This document shows, one piece after another, positions 62,429 through 64,000 of a stretch of DNA of 64,000 nt (position 1 is its first letter; every line of letters begins with the position of its first letter). The notes beneath the pieces were generated by a model, which ran no database searches, was not told the origin of the DNA, and saw only the letters and a list, made by a program, of their open reading frames with translations. This DNA is from Hyunsoonleella jejuensis. Lineage in GTDB: Bacteria; Bacteroidota; Bacteroidia; Flavobacteriales; Flavobacteriaceae. Where the stretch lies: contig NZ_FOFN01000001.1 of NCBI RefSeq assembly GCF_900111025.1, forward strand, positions 1,178,001 to 1,242,000, given 5' to 3'. Both the position numbers and the translations under genes were made by a program.

Positions 62429-63232
62429 ATGAGAAAGATTTTATGTGTATTACTGCTATTTAGTATGGCGCATTTTAGTGCTCAAAACTTTACTAGAACC
62501 GATGTTGAGGGTAAGATCGTAGTAGAGCATAACGACGTTTCTGGAATTACAATTTTTAATGCGTCATCTGATAAAGGAACAATAACAGATGTTAACGGCG
62601 AGTTTACTATTGCTGTTATGGAGAACGATGTTATTGAGGTTAGTGCTTTGCAATTTCAAAATTTGAGCTTTAAGGTGAACAAAGCTATTGTCGCTTCTAG
62701 AAATATGAAAATATTTTTGATAGAGGAAATAAATAAGTTAGATGAGATTGTAGTTCGTGCTAAAGGTTTGACAGGAAATTTGGGGACAGATATTGATGGC
62801 TCTAAAACGTTTAATCCCAAATTAGACGCCCTTTATTTTGGTGTGAAACATAGTAGTGAGTATAATTTTGAAACCGATTATAAAACCAAAGTGGTTAATA
62901 TTGGAGATGATATACAACGTAATAGATTTTATAATGGATTGAATATTGTAAACGTTGTTGACCAATTGCTGTTACCCATATTTAGATCGGAAGCTAAGGA
63001 AAAAAAGACTTCAGGAATACCAGAAGTGCCTGCTGAATCCGTTAAATATTATTTCGCTTCAGAATTTTTGGTAGACAATTTTAAGATTCCAGAACATCGA
63101 GTTGAAGATTTTATTGCCTATGTAGAAAGTGGAGATTTTGATTTTACCCTGCTTAATTATGGAAGAGAGCTAGAGTTCCTAGAGTTGTTGAACACGAAGA
63201 GTATAGAGTTTTTAAAAAAGGACAAAGGATAA
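62429..63232 (+). CDS. Exported protein with carboxypeptidase-like regulatory domain
   Basis: 267 residues. Signal peptide (ILCVLLLFSMAHFSAQ), then a beta-sandwich of the CarboxypepD_reg-like type (GITIFNASSDKGTITDVNGEFTIA...VIEVSALQFQNLSFKV, residues ~25-105), as on many Bacteroidota outer-membrane proteins. The downstream LDEIVVRAKGLTGNLGTDIDG and a helical C-terminus follow. No TonB receptor barrel. A paralogue of the next gene. Function unknown. Confidence 0.85.
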   Translation: MRKILCVLLLFSMAHFSAQNFTRTDVEGKIVVEHNDVSGITIFNASSDKGTITDVNGEFTIAVMENDVIEVSALQFQNLSFKVNKAIVASRNMKIFLIEEINKLDEIVVRAKGLTGNLGTDIDGSKTFNPKLDALYFGVKHSSEYNFETDYKTKVVNIGDDIQRNRFYNGLNIVNVVDQLLLPIFRSEAKEKKTSGIPEVPAESVKYYFASEFLVDNFKIPEHRVEDFIAYVESGDFDFTLLNYGRELEFLELLNTKSIEFLKKDKG

Positions 63233-63319
63233 ATCTAGGTGGTTTAACAAAATTTTAGAAGCAATTTTTAATTTGTTTAAGACATTACTCCCGACATTTA
63301 TGGCTTAAAGTATTCACCA

Positions 63320-64000
63320 TTGAAGCCGAAATTGTTTTTTGTTTTTTTATTTTTCTGTAATGCGGCAATGGCACAATATATTGATATTGCTGGAAAGGTA
63401 GAAAGTACGGCCGATATTGAAAATATACATGTTATCAATAAAACAGCTAAAAAATTTACTATAACTGATGCAAGAGGTGTTTTTACAATTCCCGTAAGCT
63501 TAAATGATACCTTGAGTTTTTCTTCGGTTCAGCATGAGCCTAAAATAATAATTGTTTCAAAAGCTATTATAGCTTCAAAAACAGTTACCGTCTTATTGGT
63601 GGAGCAAGTAAACACGCTAAATCAAGTTACCGTTGGAAAAATACTCACGGGAAATTTGAGGTCTGATATTGGAAATGTTGAAGGTAAAGCACCCATAAAT
63701 TTTTATGATTTAGGTATACCTGGCTACACTGGCAAGATTGCAACCCAAAGCGAGCGTCGCCTTTCTGAGGCTGGAGAATTTAAACCTAAAATGTTGCTGG
63801 GGGCATTAACTGGTTCAATACCTTTAAATCCAATTATTAATGGTATAACAGGTAGGACAAAAATGCTCAAAAAAAGAGTAGAGCATGAACGCAACGAAGA
63901 ACTTATTGCTAAAGTAAGAGAAAAGTTTTCAGAAAGTCTATTTAGTATGTATGCACTAGATGAAGCATATAGAATGGATTTTTTCTATTTCTGTGAAATG
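63320..64000 (+). CDS. Paralogous exported protein, cut by window end
   Basis: The frame opens with TTG (LKPKLFFVFLFFCNAAMAQ, a good signal peptide) and stays open to the last base, 227 codons. The same layout as the previous gene: a reg-like sandwich (INKTAKKFTITDARGVFTIP...LSFSSVQHEPKIIIVSKAIIASK), then NQVTVGKILTGNLRSDIGN, matching LTGNLGTDIDG upstream. No ATG is available between the upstream stop and the signal sequence, so TTG initiation is likely. The C-terminus lies outside the window. Confidence 0.75.
   Translation, partial: MKPKLFFVFLFFCNAAMAQYIDIAGKVESTADIENIHVINKTAKKFTITDARGVFTIPVSLNDTLSFSSVQHEPKIIIVSKAIIASKTVTVLLVEQVNTLNQVTVGKILTGNLRSDIGNVEGKAPINFYDLGIPGYTGKIATQSERRLSEAGEFKPKMLLGALTGSIPLNPIINGITGRTKMLKKRVEHERNEELIAKVREKFSESLFSMYALDEAYRMDFFYFCEM

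Overview
The window looks like chromosome from a marine member of the Flavobacteriaceae (phylum Bacteroidota). Pointers are the AT-rich sequence, Bacteroidota promoter motifs (TTTG, about 19-21 bases, TAnnTTTG), a short primary sigma factor without region 1.1, type IX secretion genes (PorT/SprT-like and the plug protein), a Na+-pumping NADH dehydrogenase (Nqr), a TamL-type lipoprotein barrel, DUF6090 and BT0820-type proteins, and flavobacterial lipoprotein signals with acidic residues after the lipid cysteine. Genus cannot be set from the sequence; Winogradskyella/Psychroserpens-like organisms are a guess.

Layout. 1-0.95 kb: rpoD. 1.1-8.8 kb: an accessory block with a small nuclease-like protein, an HTH regulator, a membrane-bound AraC regulator, a four-gene operon (DUF6134, degenerate CPBP protein, two SDR oxidoreductases) and three secreted proteins or lipoproteins. 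9.5-12.4 kb: pnp and rpsO. In relatives, as I recall, pnp and rpoD are close neighbours, so the accessory block probably split them. 12.5-25 kb: PAS histidine kinase, accD, fructose-bisphosphate aldolase, TamL barrel and a divergent rRNA methylase, a PorT-like protein with ubiE/menG, and trkA-trkH. 25-37.7 kb: monomeric isocitrate dehydrogenase, aminotransferase, desaturase, rsmG, two tandem TPR proteins, a cassette-like element with a membrane-anchored HNH nuclease, a GNAT and pruA. 37.9-53.2 kb: NRDE protein with a permuted-papain-like partner, apaG, T9SS plug, the nqrABCDEF operon, DUF6090 paralogues with a decayed third copy, a broken DUF4846 gene, and apbE, which would flavinylate Nqr. 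53-64 kb: methyltransferase-cupin-map, CoA transferase, gpmI, ankyrin protein, M48 protease, two GNATs, tRNA-Gly, pepE, and a pair of paralogous secreted proteins, the second cut by the window edge.

The most unusual content is non-coding. First, a 1.39-kb element (33841-35227) has 12-bp perfect terminal inverted repeats and carries an imperfect hairpin on each side of one HNH gene; the hairpin ends resemble the R-boxes of integron attC sites. Second, a family of about 100-160-bp structured intergenic repeats occurs at 11.95, 14.64, 39.67 and 61.4 kb. Third, a short palindromic REP-like sequence (CTTCGAC..GCTCAG) recurs six times, several copies nested in the larger elements. Fourth, the 3' end of tRNA-Gly plus its terminator is duplicated 114 bp downstream.

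Functionally the window joins central metabolism (fba, gpmI, icd, pruA, accD, aspC), sodium/potassium bioenergetics (Nqr-ApbE, TrkAH), envelope biogenesis (TamL, PorT, plug) and RNA metabolism (pnp, rpsO, rsmG, TrmH-type methylase). No complete defence system, CRISPR array, rRNA operon, transposase or integrase was seen.
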